The notes below the pieces were generated by a model. It made no database searches, was not told the DNA's origin, and saw only the letters and a list, made by a program, of their open reading frames with translations. From the NCBI GenBank assembly GCA_951799445.1, contig OX637295.1:20770001-20834000 (forward strand): a DNA stretch of 64,000 nucleotides. Reading direction: 5' to 3'. Made by a program: the position numbers and the translations under genes. Shown piece by piece: positions 1 to 10,187 of the stretch. The stretch comes from Pseudisothecium myosuroides (lineage: Eukaryota; Streptophyta; Bryopsida; Hypnales; Lembophyllaceae). Numbering within the stretch: the stretch's first letter is position 1; the number at the start of each line of letters is the position of its first letter.

Positions 1-120
1 TTCCAAAAAGCTTATGTGTTTTTCTAGCTTCACAAGAAGTTTAAAAAATTATTGAGATTGTATGAGCTTATCCAAATTCACATTTTGGCCCCGTAGGGCA
101 AATGGGACTTTAGGGGTTAA
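1..120 (+). mobile_element. Right end of a TTAA-flanked transposon, cut by the window edge
   Basis: The segment ends in CTTTAGGGGTTAA. It resembles the right ends of the full-length relatives at 22.47-23.40 kb and 32.24-33.15 kb, which also carry a GGGAC motif before TTTAGGGGTTAA. TTAA at 117-120 would be the target duplication. No coding capacity is visible. Confidence 0.7.
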
Positions 121-950
121 AATGCATTTTTGGACACCCTATGAATAAATTATAAATTTTCAAATTAAAAATAGGGCTTAGGATAACCAAACATAGACTC
201 TCATGAATAGTAGAGATACACTTCATTCAAGAATTTCGACTATGCAATTTTAGAGAGCAGTCCAAATTAGGTGCGGTTACCTTACTCCAAGTGTGCATCA
301 TGAACTGAGTTCACCCAAAAATTGTAATTTTGTAATTTTATGACACTCATTTTTGTAAGCCCCATCGATTCCCTCAAAAAGCTTCTCAACTTGCTTGCTC
401 TTGAAACTTGTTGGCTTTTATCATTAAAAATATTGGCTAAACTAGTTCATATCTAAAGGTCATCACTTATTGATCTCAAAGACCAAATATTGCTTGATCT
501 TTTTCATTTTGGCCTCAAGTGATGGCCTATGGAGAAACTTTTATACATAGAATTTAAGACCTAATATCCTAAGGGATTAGAAGCAACCATTTGCTTGAAA
601 GCAAAGGGCCAATCACATAAGATTTATGTCAAGCATGGCAATAATGGCATGGGGCATGGTCCTCCATGAAACAAGATCCAAGCATTTGGGAACACCCTTC
701 CATATTCTCACTTAAATGGTACATGCCAACACTAACTTCCATAGCCACAATTTTCACATTGTTGTCATTTGAATCAAGACACTCTTCAAGTAGATGGATC
801 AGACTAGAACGTTCCGGCTTTGGGGCTACGGAAAGGAGAGATGTGGACGGCACTGAAACATGACCATGCAAAGATTTACTTTGCGTTTGCGGCAAAGTGT
901 AAGTGGTGGTGTACGTTAGACGATAGTACGTGCAGACACTACTATGGTGA
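121..950. other. Gene-poor AT-rich stretch
   Basis: No convincing gene. A 115-codon minus-strand reading frame at 629-976 is more balanced in composition than its surroundings, but it runs into the MITE at 951 and resembles nothing I recognise. It is left uncalled. Confidence 0.5.
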
Positions 951-1246
951 ATTTCATTAAAATGGCGGTATTCCATGTGCCATTTTCACAACGTGACATC
1001 TAGGAAAAGTGTACATTGCTAACATCTAGGTTGTTTTTAGATTTCAGAAATCTAGGATTGACATAGATATCAGACTGTGCAATCTGAAAAATCTAGGATT
1101 GGTATAGATTTTAAATATCTAGGACTGGTGTAGATTTCAAAAATCTAGTATAGGTATAGATTTTGGTACAAAAAAAACAGTTCAGATTGGGTGGTCTGAA
1201 CTGCTAAAAGTGCCAAATTAACGGAATACCGCCATTTTAATGAAAT
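951..1246. mobile_element. 296-bp MITE with 24-bp terminal inverted repeats
   Basis: Positions 951-974 and 1223-1246 are perfect inverted copies (left end ATTTCATTAAAATGGCGG). The interior holds several diverged units of a short repeat built on AAATCTAGGATTGGTATAG between about 1030 and 1170. No target duplication is obvious, so the superfamily is not assigned. Confidence 0.75.
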
Positions 1247-2133
1247 TGGCCATTACTGCATTTGCACGACGGGGGAGGGATTGCGGAGAGGACGGTGATG
1301 TATGTGAACTGGACCAAGGTCGCCGAGTGCGTTGGCGGGGAGCGTTGGCGTGATGAAGGAGCTGCAATCGCAAATGATGGACATATGGATGGTGAGCGGT
1401 ACGACACGGCGTTTGATAATACCACTAAACAGTGTGTGCATGTTTTCTGTTTGCTAGCAAGTTTGCGCCCTTGGAAACGAAGGTTCTTCTGTCCCTGAAA
1501 CATGATGACCTCGATCGGCTATTAGACATGCACTCTGGACATTACGCATTGACATATGTGCAACCGGTGTTATCAGTTTACTGTTCAAATCTCAAGCTGT
1601 CGATAAATTTCAGGATGCCAAGGACGGCATGATCTTAATGAGGCATTTCAAGTGGCTCTTGAAAGTTGGAAACCTCAAACCCTAAATTGATGCCATCTCA
1701 AGCATCAACAAACATTCCTTTCATCTTACCGCAAGTCAAGAACTGATTAGCTAGTAAGGCTTTGAATTAGCTTACAGCTAGTTATTAGGCAATATGTTGA
1801 TGAAATATTTGATCGGCACCTGAACATGTACTTTGGATCACTCAGGTTGAACATAAGGTATAGTCCGATGCATGTGTAATCAATTTGTTGTTCAAATCAC
1901 AAGCTGCTGGTGAAGTTATGGATGCATAGAACGGCATGATCTGGATGGATCATATATATTCCAAGTGGTTCTTTGAAGTTGGAAACCCTGGCGAATTGAT
2001 CCCATTTCAAGTTCAGGAAAATCACTTTTTTATAACAACTGCGTGAGGCTAATAACTGATTACCTGGTGAGGCTTCAATTCGATTTCTCTATGCCACAAG
2101 TCGACAGCTGATTGGCGAGTGAGGCTTTGGATT
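1247..2133. other. Non-coding stretch with a diverged direct duplication
   Basis: About 1255-1500 is more GC-rich, but no reading frame in it is recognisable. About 1560-1700 and 1880-2015 are diverged direct copies. Both contain TTCAAATC-CAAGCTG, a -GACGGCATGATCT- type stretch and AGTTGGAAACC. This suggests an old tandem duplication of roughly 310 bp. Confidence 0.4.
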
Positions 2134-2233
2134 AGCATACATATATTAGGAGATTCGTTGATGGAAATTTGAAGGGCGGAAAGAGCATACATATATTAGG
2201 AGATTCGTTGATGGAAATTTGAAAGGGCGGAAA
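2134..2233. repeat. Tandem duplication, 50-bp unit, two copies
   Basis: The unit starting AGCATACATATATTAGGAG occurs at 2134 and again at 2184, nearly identical. It is a recent local duplication with no coding role visible. Confidence 0.85.
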
Positions 2234-2621
2234 GAATTTAATTGAAGGATAGATAATCGGAAAGGCCATGTTAGACGGCCATGTCCGTTTTCTCCGCTTC
2301 TCCTGCACAAAATGCAAGATCTAGTAAAGTGATTCTGGTGACAAAAGATGAGGATAGATTCACAATGATGATTTGGATTGAATCTGCTGCGACCTTATAT
2401 TCATTAGTCAATTTTACAGGGAGCACATTGACTTGTCACAACCAATTCTCGAAGACCTGCGAGCTCACAGTTTACAATTCGAACTGCAACTCAAATATTA
2501 GCATCTATCTGAGATAAACAATCTATGGTCAAAGACGAATTGCTAAGGACTTTGAGTCGGAATGCATGCAGTTAATGATAAACTACATCTCCCACGCCCA
2601 CATAGAGCTCCAGTATTGCAA

Positions 2622-3475
2622 AGCGGAGAAATTACGCCTGCTGTAAGGAAATCTTCACCAAACCTACTCTGCATAAGAGATCTGTATGTGAGGGAGAAAC
2701 TCTGAAATTCTTCAATCCTTGGTGGGCTACAGTTCCTTGCATCTCGTCCCCATACTCGACTAAAGCAATTCCTGATTTTGCCTCAATCATACGAACCTCC
2801 TTCAAGCCTGGGAACTGTCGCCATTAGCGTGAACAGCATCGCCATTAGCGTCACAAGCCAAGTTCTGCACAAACAGGGTGTTGTTGAGTGGTGTCGGAAC
2901 CTCACGCACCATAGGTCTGGGAGCTTGAGACTGCTGCGAACTAAACGTTTTCAAACCGATACACGCAATACAGATTGTAAACAAATGAATCAATGAGTGC
3001 GTTCCTGGAATATGATTGTACTAAGCAGATTTCAAAAGAACAAAGAAAGAGACAACGTACCTATTTCCATAAACATTTCAGTCACAGGTTTACATTTAGA
3101 GTGTCTCTCCAAACCTGTAGGTCTCTTGATCTAAGTTGTAGAGAGTAGATAAATGAACTCACATGACCAAGTACACCATAAGGGGGCAGTGAAGTCCTCA
3201 GCTTGTCGCTTCCTTTCAGTTGACAAATGTTCAGCACCAAGAGAATCAGTCCAGCTTGCAAGTTCCTCAGTCAGGTGACATGAGCAAACATGGAGAAATG
3301 TTGCGCAACTTACACGATTCTGAAGTAAAAAAATCAAGAATGTGGAAGGAGAAAAAGATATTTGCTTCTTCCTCAATTTCTTCGGAACTTACATTCCGTT
3401 GCCCTCTGTAATAGCGTCTGATGGAGTCTTCGCATATTGTTTTTCTCAGTACGACAAATTGTCGTCGGGTCCTAA
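2622..3475 (-). pseudogene. Decayed U1A/U2B''-type snRNP RRM protein gene, unprocessed
   Basis: On the minus strand 2820-2683 reads [15 protein letters not shown], then [10 protein letters not shown] and VSPSH. This is the second half of the C-terminal RRM of U1A/U2B'' proteins. Just upstream, about 2930-2840 reads VPTPLNNTLFVQNL, the RNP2 strand of the same domain, but in another frame and followed by a stop. About 3442-3396 reads QYAKTPSDAITEG, the end of the first RRM, followed by a GTAAG donor. About 3225-3165 may be the basic linker (ERKRQAED). Introns are kept, so this is not a processed copy. Frame changes, a stop before the second half of RRM2 and an abnormal C-terminus argue against function. 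The family binds U1/U2 snRNA hairpins. The first half of RRM1 was not found. Family identification is from memory of conserved motifs. Confidence 0.68.
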
Positions 3476-4698
3476 TTAATAAATAGATCTTACAACCAAG
3501 CAGCCGCGACCATAAACAATTCTAGTCTATACAAGTTACAGAAAATGAAAAAGCAAGAAAGTAAGCACGTGCGTATCTCTGCAAATGGCCAACTGAAACT
3601 GACGTTCAAACCAGTGCTGTAACAGTAAAACCAAACCATTTAACCAACCGACATTGCTTCAAGAGACTAGGCTACTCTTCCCACAACCATCTCTCGCCTC
3701 GCCTGGCCCAAGAACACGGAACCAAACGCAAGTGCGACAACAAGCTTTCCGCCTTTCCGTTCACATGTCGGTGCCGTCGGTGCCGACTACGTGAAGATCA
3801 AACACTCCACACTCAATATCGGCTCAATGATAACCTAAACCCTCACGAAAACCCTACCTGAATGACCGAATTCCAAGAAAAACAAGAAACCCTCCCGCAC
3901 CACGCCAGAGTTCCACAAATATAAAGCTCCACTCTGCGATGCACGAGACATACCATACTTAATATATCCTGGTCGATATATCCAATTCAAAAGCTTCATT
4001 GGCAATCACATAGTCGTGCATGCGGAACTTGACCCAACTGCACAACAACCATAACATCAATTCAACATTGAAAGACCTTCAATTTCTCCGTTCTAATCTC
4101 AACGTCAGCAAGACTAAACCGAAGTACCAGCGAAATCCCCCTCACGTACAGGTCAATATCCGACAATGGAACTGAAAAAAAAAGAACTCCACCGACAATC
4201 CTCTTCATACAAAAAGCCAACGCAACTCTTTTTTAGAAGACTGAAAGCAAATGCAAATCTACACCACGAAAAGTGGCTCAAGCTGGAATGTTCAATGCGA
4301 CAGGGTGAATTATAAAACCACTCGCTCGACCATAAACAGCGAAGTGAATTGTCCTCCTATGATCAGCCTTCTCCTTTCTTCAGCCATTACAAAGTCCCAT
4401 TTACAAAACACAAGATGGTGAGCTGCACTTGGAAGGTGCCCTCAACAGCTTAAAAACAGGGGGACAATGGAAATGGCAAAGGGACTTAATTCTTGATTCA
4501 AAAACGCGTCAGCACTATTTGGACGCGAGAACAGGTCACCAGGCCTTGCTTAAGAGTCGGTAAATAATAGATTGCCATCGCTATCCCTGTTACCGTATGC
4601 GTATACAAAGCATACAAAGCAATTTGCGAAATCGCTACTAAGAAATTGCTAGAAAACAATTTCAATTCATGAGTGCTCTTATCCACCCAAATCTGGAC
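3476..4698. other. No gene recognised
   Basis: Moderate GC, rich in CCA/ACC runs, with no long frame and no repeat structure seen. It could include the missing 5' part of the RRM relic, but no RRM1 RNP2 motif was found. Confidence 0.4.
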
Positions 4699-4894
4699 TC
4701 AGAAACCTAGCATTTTAAGGAGCTGGCTCATCCCCTGCCTTTCATCAACCGCCCGTTGGTGAGGTATGCCTTCCCATTTCTCATAGCTCACAATAACCGC
4801 ATCGACTGGGAACGCACCTGGATGTTCTACACACCGACCTCCAGGGTTTGAGACGAGATATACTCCCTTCTCCTTTTCTAGCTCTCTTAATTGT
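4699..4894 (-). CDS. Possible terminal exon of an unknown minus-strand gene
   Basis: A minus-strand frame ends at a stop at 4701-4699. It encodes a segment with normal protein composition, including RELEKEKGVYLVSNPGG, then VDAVIVSYEKWEGIP and a C-terminal LLKMLGF. A plausible acceptor (TGCTAG) lies just upstream, so the exon would begin at 4894. I do not recognise the family. No upstream exons could be placed with confidence between 4.9 and 5.9 kb. It may be a real last exon or a relic like the RRM gene next to it. Confidence 0.35.
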
Positions 4895-6147
4895 CTAGCA
4901 TTGGAAGCTCGGAGATGCAATCGACCAGGCTCGACAACATCCAAGTCATTCCAATTTCAAACCCCACAAGCCTTTTACGATGGAGAAAAACTCGAAAGAC
5001 AAGCTCCTCGATCAAGCCTGAGCAAATTCTTCGACTAGGCTGTAAAAAAAAAGATTGCTTCAAGAAAATCAGATGGTGCTCTTTTGGAAGGAACAATACG
5101 AAGGAGACAGGTCATATGCACCAGGAAATTTTTTCTACCTCTATTATAATTCCCCTTTAACAGTCTGTCTAGTCTCCATTCCACTCACTCAATCTGTGTT
5201 TTGTTTGAAAATATACACTTAGACCCTCACAAACCCAACGCCTCTGAGACTCTGTTCGAAAGAAAGCTGCAACTCTTAGCCCAAGAGTGTGAACTATGTA
5301 AGGCGCGAAGATAAACTCCCGGAGAAAACCCCCAGTAGAGTAGTTCAGAGACTATTTTAAACAAAGAAATCCAAATCAAACTTCAATGAAGCTGCCACCC
5401 CTAAAACGAAAAGACTTCGGTAGCTAGCTGGGTGTATTTGTTACTGTGAAAAGGAATACCACGACGTATTTTAGGATGTTAGCGACAGGGGTGGAATGGA
5501 AGGTTCACAGAAGATGCGGATGTCCGGATATTGCAGACCTTGGCCCCCCTGAGAGCATTGAGAGACGGCTAGGCTTGGAAAACGCGTCAGCACTGTTCGG
5601 CACCCTCGCGAACCCTCTACAGACTACCCCATCTCTAGACTCCAAGCCAAGTACTCCAACCCAGCCCAGTTCTCTCAGAAGTATATGATGATCGTGTGAG
5701 TGCAAGCAGGCTCCTCCTCGTCCCTTCTGTCTCCTTCTCTTGCTGGTCCAGCTGCAAGTGTTGTTGTCCCCACTTTCCAGGGTTCTGCTATGAAGTCTTT
5801 CGCCAGATCTCCATGTAGGAGCGAGGAGCTTCAAGAGAACCAACAATCGAGTGTCAGCGGGTCGGAATTACACCTCGAGGTCTTCACTCCGGACGTGGTA
5901 GCCCTCTTTGCGGTTCGCATCTTTTTCTTCACTCCGCTTCTGCGCTCTAAGTCCAGGTCTGTTGAAGAGTTGGTATCTTAGAGACGGCCGCCCCTTGTGC
6001 AGAGACCGAGCCAAGTACCGTAAGTCGCCCTTCTTCGTTCCACTTCTCTGTGAAGCAATTCATGGTCGCATCCGTGTGTGCCTTGCAAGCGCTGAATTCT
6101 TCATTGCCTTCCGAGCACAGAATCCCGGTTGCTGGGGTTTGAGCGAG
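4895..6147. other. Intergenic DNA and probable 5' leader of the kinase gene
   Basis: GC rises from about 5.45 kb toward the kinase start. Several open frames here overlap on both strands and none is recognisable. CCGTAAGTCG at about 6018 is a possible leader intron donor. A 22-bp motif starting AAAACGCGTCAGCACT at 5579 also occurs at 4501. Confidence 0.4.
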
Positions 6148-8172
6148 ATGGGCGCAAGATTCTCTTCCTGTTTCTCCACTGCCAAGGCAGAGGGGTCTCC
6201 GTCCACTGCAGTTAACGTCGTTGCAGAGTTGGAGGCCATGACGCTGGTGGGCGCGGAGGGGGCGTCCACTTCCGGGAGGTCGGAATACTATTCCGCACGC
6301 TGCGAGGCGATGAGGCGCCGCAGAGGCCAATTCTCTGACGACGTTGCGCTGGAGATCGAGTTTTCGAAGTCGCATTGGAGCGAAGTGAGCCGCGTGGAGG
6401 TTACGCCGCAGTCAGCCGAGGAGGAAGAACTGAATCGAGAAAACAGGCAATTGATCAAGCAATTGCAGGGAAGGTATCCTCGTTTGTTTCGTGATGACCT
6501 AGACCGTTATTATGTTTTGGGTCGCATGATTGCGAAGGGCGGACAAGCCAAAATCTATGAAGTTCTGGGCCACCCTGGCCGTTTGCTGAAGGTGTTTGAG
6601 AGAGGAACATTGCTACGAGATTTGCAAGGACAGTGGCCCCTTCCTGTCCTCACCAAAAAGGTTCGCCAATGCATTCTGTGGGCCGGTATGGTGGAGGATG
6701 GCAGGTTTGCCTTTGTGATGGACAGATGTTGGGGAGACTTGCGCAAGTTGATTGACCAAGCGATGCAGGAGAAGAATGTGGATGGTATTCAAGGTCCACC
6801 ATTTCCCTACAGGTGGAAGGATTACAACAGATGGACCTTTTACCTTGTAGACTTTATGTTGGAGATTGCAAAGCATATGCAGGACTTACATGAGAAGGAC
6901 ATTTCCCATAGGGATCTAAAAGCTTCTAATATTCTTCTGCTAGGTAATTTTGGATTGAATGCTAATCCTTTTTTTGAGATCGGAAGAGGGATTATTGTGG
7001 CTGATTTTGAATGCTCAATTGGAGTATTGGGAACTGGGTTTTGGAGAGCACTGGAGATATTGTCAGCATTAAGAAATGTGAGCTCTATTACAAATGAGCA
7101 ATGGAAGCAAGCCGATGTGTATAGTTGTGGGATGATATGCTTTGAAATAGTGATAGGGCGAATCCCATTTGATGGTCAGCTTGAAAATATACAAAGTAAT
7201 CGTCAACTTGTAATTGAGGGTAAAAGACCACAATTGCCAAGTGACTTGGATGATGCAGTGAAGGACTTGATCACCAAATGTTGGGAGCCAAATCCGAGCT
7301 CGCAACCTATATTCTCTGAGATTGTAGAACTGGTAGACACAATCTTCATAAGACAATGCCATTTCAAGTACTTTCTATTTCTTCATGTACGTCAACTTAT
7401 ATTGATACTCTTGAAGTATTTATCTTTTAAAATTTTGGAATCTTAATTAGTTCTTATATTTTATTAGAATCATAGAGATTTTGTTAAATTGTAAAGAGTT
7501 TGATTTGATCTTTTTTAAATCATTGTTAAATAATTGCCTTATTTGTTTATTGCATTTTTTTAATAAATTTTGTTTGAGCTTCTTAAACTAGTTGTAATCT
7601 AATTGTTCTTGTGGGCTAGGTATTTGGTGATGACAATAAGGGAAATTGTAAGATTGCTTCTCTCTTTATGTAGTATATTATCTTTGAAGTATAAATGTGG
7701 CTTATTTTTGTAAATGGAGCTTATAGGAGGCAATGATTTCCCTCCCTAATTGACTCTTGCATACTTGTATTGTAGATTGTTTGGCATTGGTGATGAGTTA
7801 CCTCCACAATACCGTTTAGCGACGGTTGAAGAGGTGAAGGACTACCCAGTAGCATTAATGAAAGCAATGCCTAATTGGAAGATTGCTAATTTGGCAAATG
7901 GCTTTGTTGATAGATATGAGTTTGGAATGTACACAAGGTGATTTGCTAAACCATGCTTTTAATGGGGTGTTGTTATTGATTTTGAAGTGATTGCACTATC
8001 AAATTTTATTATTGACTTGTTTCTCCACTAAAATTTGAAATGTCCATTCTTGAGTTATAGCTCATGTATTAGTTTAACTCACTTTCAACAAAATGATTGT
8101 AGATTCGAGAAGCGAAGCGATGCAGGCTACAAACTAGCAAGATTACATCACTACAGACAGCTTTCAGATTAA
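6148..8172 (+). CDS. Protein kinase (Ser/Thr or dual-specificity, TKL-like), three exons
   Basis: Exons 6148-7367, 7776-7937 and 8103-8172 join in frame through GT..AG introns and give 483 residues. The start is set at ATG 6148 because it opens with MGARFSSC, a typical N-myristoylation signal with a nearby Cys, suggesting membrane attachment. The open frame extends upstream to 5908 but lacks similarity. Visible kinase parts: glycine-rich loop KGGQAKIYEV around residue 132, probable ATP Lys148 (LLKVFERG), catalytic HRDLKASN at 254-261, the metal-binding triad as D286-F287-E288 instead of DFG, and GTGFWRALEI where the usual APE is ALE (301-303). The last two exons add a basic tail (LPPQYRLATVEEV, then a C-terminal RQLSD). 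Similar kinases with DFE are, from memory, common in mosses, liverworts and lycophytes. Activity is plausible because Lys, HRD and Asp are kept; the Pro-to-Leu change in APE (one C-to-T) may weaken it. Confidence 0.82.
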
Positions 8173-8908
8173 GTAGGAAGATTTAGTTGTATTGGATGTA
8201 ATAGTAATCTAGGAGCTTTCATTCTACTATAAATTCAATTGCATCATACACTTGCATGATGTAATGGGAGTGGAGAAGGTGAACTAGTCTAAGACAATTT
8301 ATCACGTGACCTCATGATTAATGAAGTTGTGTAGTGGACTTGATCTAGATCTTTTGTTTGGATATTAGTGGTTTGAGATTTGAAGTTAGGATTTGTTTCC
8401 ATGCTCACATTTAGCCACACATTTCCACATAGATTGTCCATGCATAAACCTTATGTTTTATGAAACTTTTACAATGAGAATTTATAAGAACTTCATTGCA
8501 TTTGTTGTTGAGTTTATCTTCACAAGACTCTAATTTGGAACATTGGTTATCTTAGAAGTTTATAGCCTTGTGATTGGTTTTGTTCAATATTTGCATAATT
8601 GACATTGTTCGTGATCATCTCTTTGTTAGTTGAGAATTTTTTTCTCAAACAACCTTCAAACAATGTGAAATCATCATCATACTTTGAAAATGTGAACAAT
8701 CAATGAAATTGTCACGTTTCAAATACTTGTTTGAGTCCAAGTTCTTCATTTGTATTTGAAGATTTGAAGACAGAATGTGGAGGTTAGAATTGTAATTTAC
8801 TACCCAACCATCAAGGAGAAATATATTGACCAAAATGGTCATTTGAATGAAGTCTTCTTCACTCACTCAGAAAGGATTGTTGGCAGAGTTATAATAAAAG
8901 TGGACAAT
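8173..8908. other. 3' flank of the kinase gene, no further gene
   Basis: AT-rich DNA downstream of the kinase stop, presumably including its 3' UTR. No coding or repeat structure was recognised up to the MITE at 8909. Confidence 0.5.
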
Positions 8909-9773
8909 GCATCATCGAGGGTTGCTATTATGTGAATATAGGAGTGTAAGCCCATGAGCCTAGAATACTACACACATATGTTATAGGTGTATATACTATA
9001 GAATCCATCTATGCTTATAGGATATATATGTTAGAAATACCCATATCATAGGTGTTTATGATACATACACCTTCTATAATGTGTGGTATCTATATTATAG
9101 ACACCTATATTGTAGGCTCAATGGTCACAAGCTTGCATTCTTGGGCTCACATACTAGGGTAATTGCAAGAAACAATTGTCCTATTTCTTGTCCCCTTGCC
9201 CTCAAAAATTGGCTTTTTGCTCATATCTTTTGCATTGTTTGTCCATTTGGCATGAAATTTGGAATAAAGGTAGATGCTAAAGTTGCAAACCTTGAGTATT
9301 TTTTTCAAATTTTTTCAAATTAGTTTACTATTTTTAACATGCCCCCAATTGGATGTCTACCTTGGCCATTTGGGGGGGGATTTTAGTCCTTTTTTTGACC
9401 CAAAAACTCGGGGAATTTACTCCCGGTTTTTTAGAAAACTACGTGAGATAAAAAATAGGGTTAATTTAATTCATTGAACAAAAAATTTATACCTTTTGTA
9501 GATCTACTATAGCATTGGAAATAAGTGGTTTAGGCAATTATAAATAAAATAGGGTACAAGTAAGTCTTCCACTTTAAAGTCTAGTAGAAAAAAATAGGGT
9601 GCTTAACTTGGGATTCCTCTAAACCTGTTTAGTAGGTTCAGTTCTATAATGAAAAGTCTGACGAGTTTAATAAACACCTGTAGACTTCTCTGTCCATTTT
9701 CAAACGTTGGAGGGAATTTTTTTTTAATTTCTGCCCGGGGGCCCGAGGGTGAGCTGGCGACTTCAACGGCTCA

Positions 9774-10167
9774 GGGTTTAGGTCTGGCGCTGCGATCTGG
9801 TGTGCAAACTCTACCTGTGCTTTCATGTTTTGTGTATGGCCGTTGACGTGAACCAGGAGCGCTTCGCGTTGGAGGTTTAGGGTTTCCATGCTATCAAGGA
9901 AGTGAACAAATTTAGTGCGGAATGCTGTAACCTGCGGTGAATCTTGTTTTGGAAAGTCGGCATCTACTCTTTGCTGAGGTAATTGTTCTGAAATCTGAAA
10001 CCATTGTCCTGCTTCTACTTCTCGTGGACTTTATCTGGCTTACGGTGCACTTGCAGAGAGCTGCGGTTGCTCTTTAGGGTATCCGCATGCGGGATTTAGG
10101 GTTCACACTCTGAATCTGACTTTGTGCAAGTTCGTCTTCTCTGCCTTCCAGGCTCTGCGTTTAGGGT
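9774..10167 (+). promoter_or_regulatory. Cluster of telo-box-like TTTAGGG motifs upstream of the transposase gene
   Basis: GGGTTTA or TTTAGGGT occurs at about 9774, 9876, 10073, 10095 and 10160, within 400 bp just before the coding region. In plants such motifs (AAACCCTA on the other strand) are known as telo boxes in promoters of growth-related genes. The tract is GC-richer than the element ends and probably contains the promoter, leader exon and a leader intron (GCTGAGGTAATT at about 9975). The function is inferred. Confidence 0.45.
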
Positions 10168-10187
10168 ATCGGATCAACTTCAACATG

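Noticed and set aside
9774..10167. Interstitial telomere repeat
   Set aside because: The TTTAGGG motifs are single and scattered, not in tandem.
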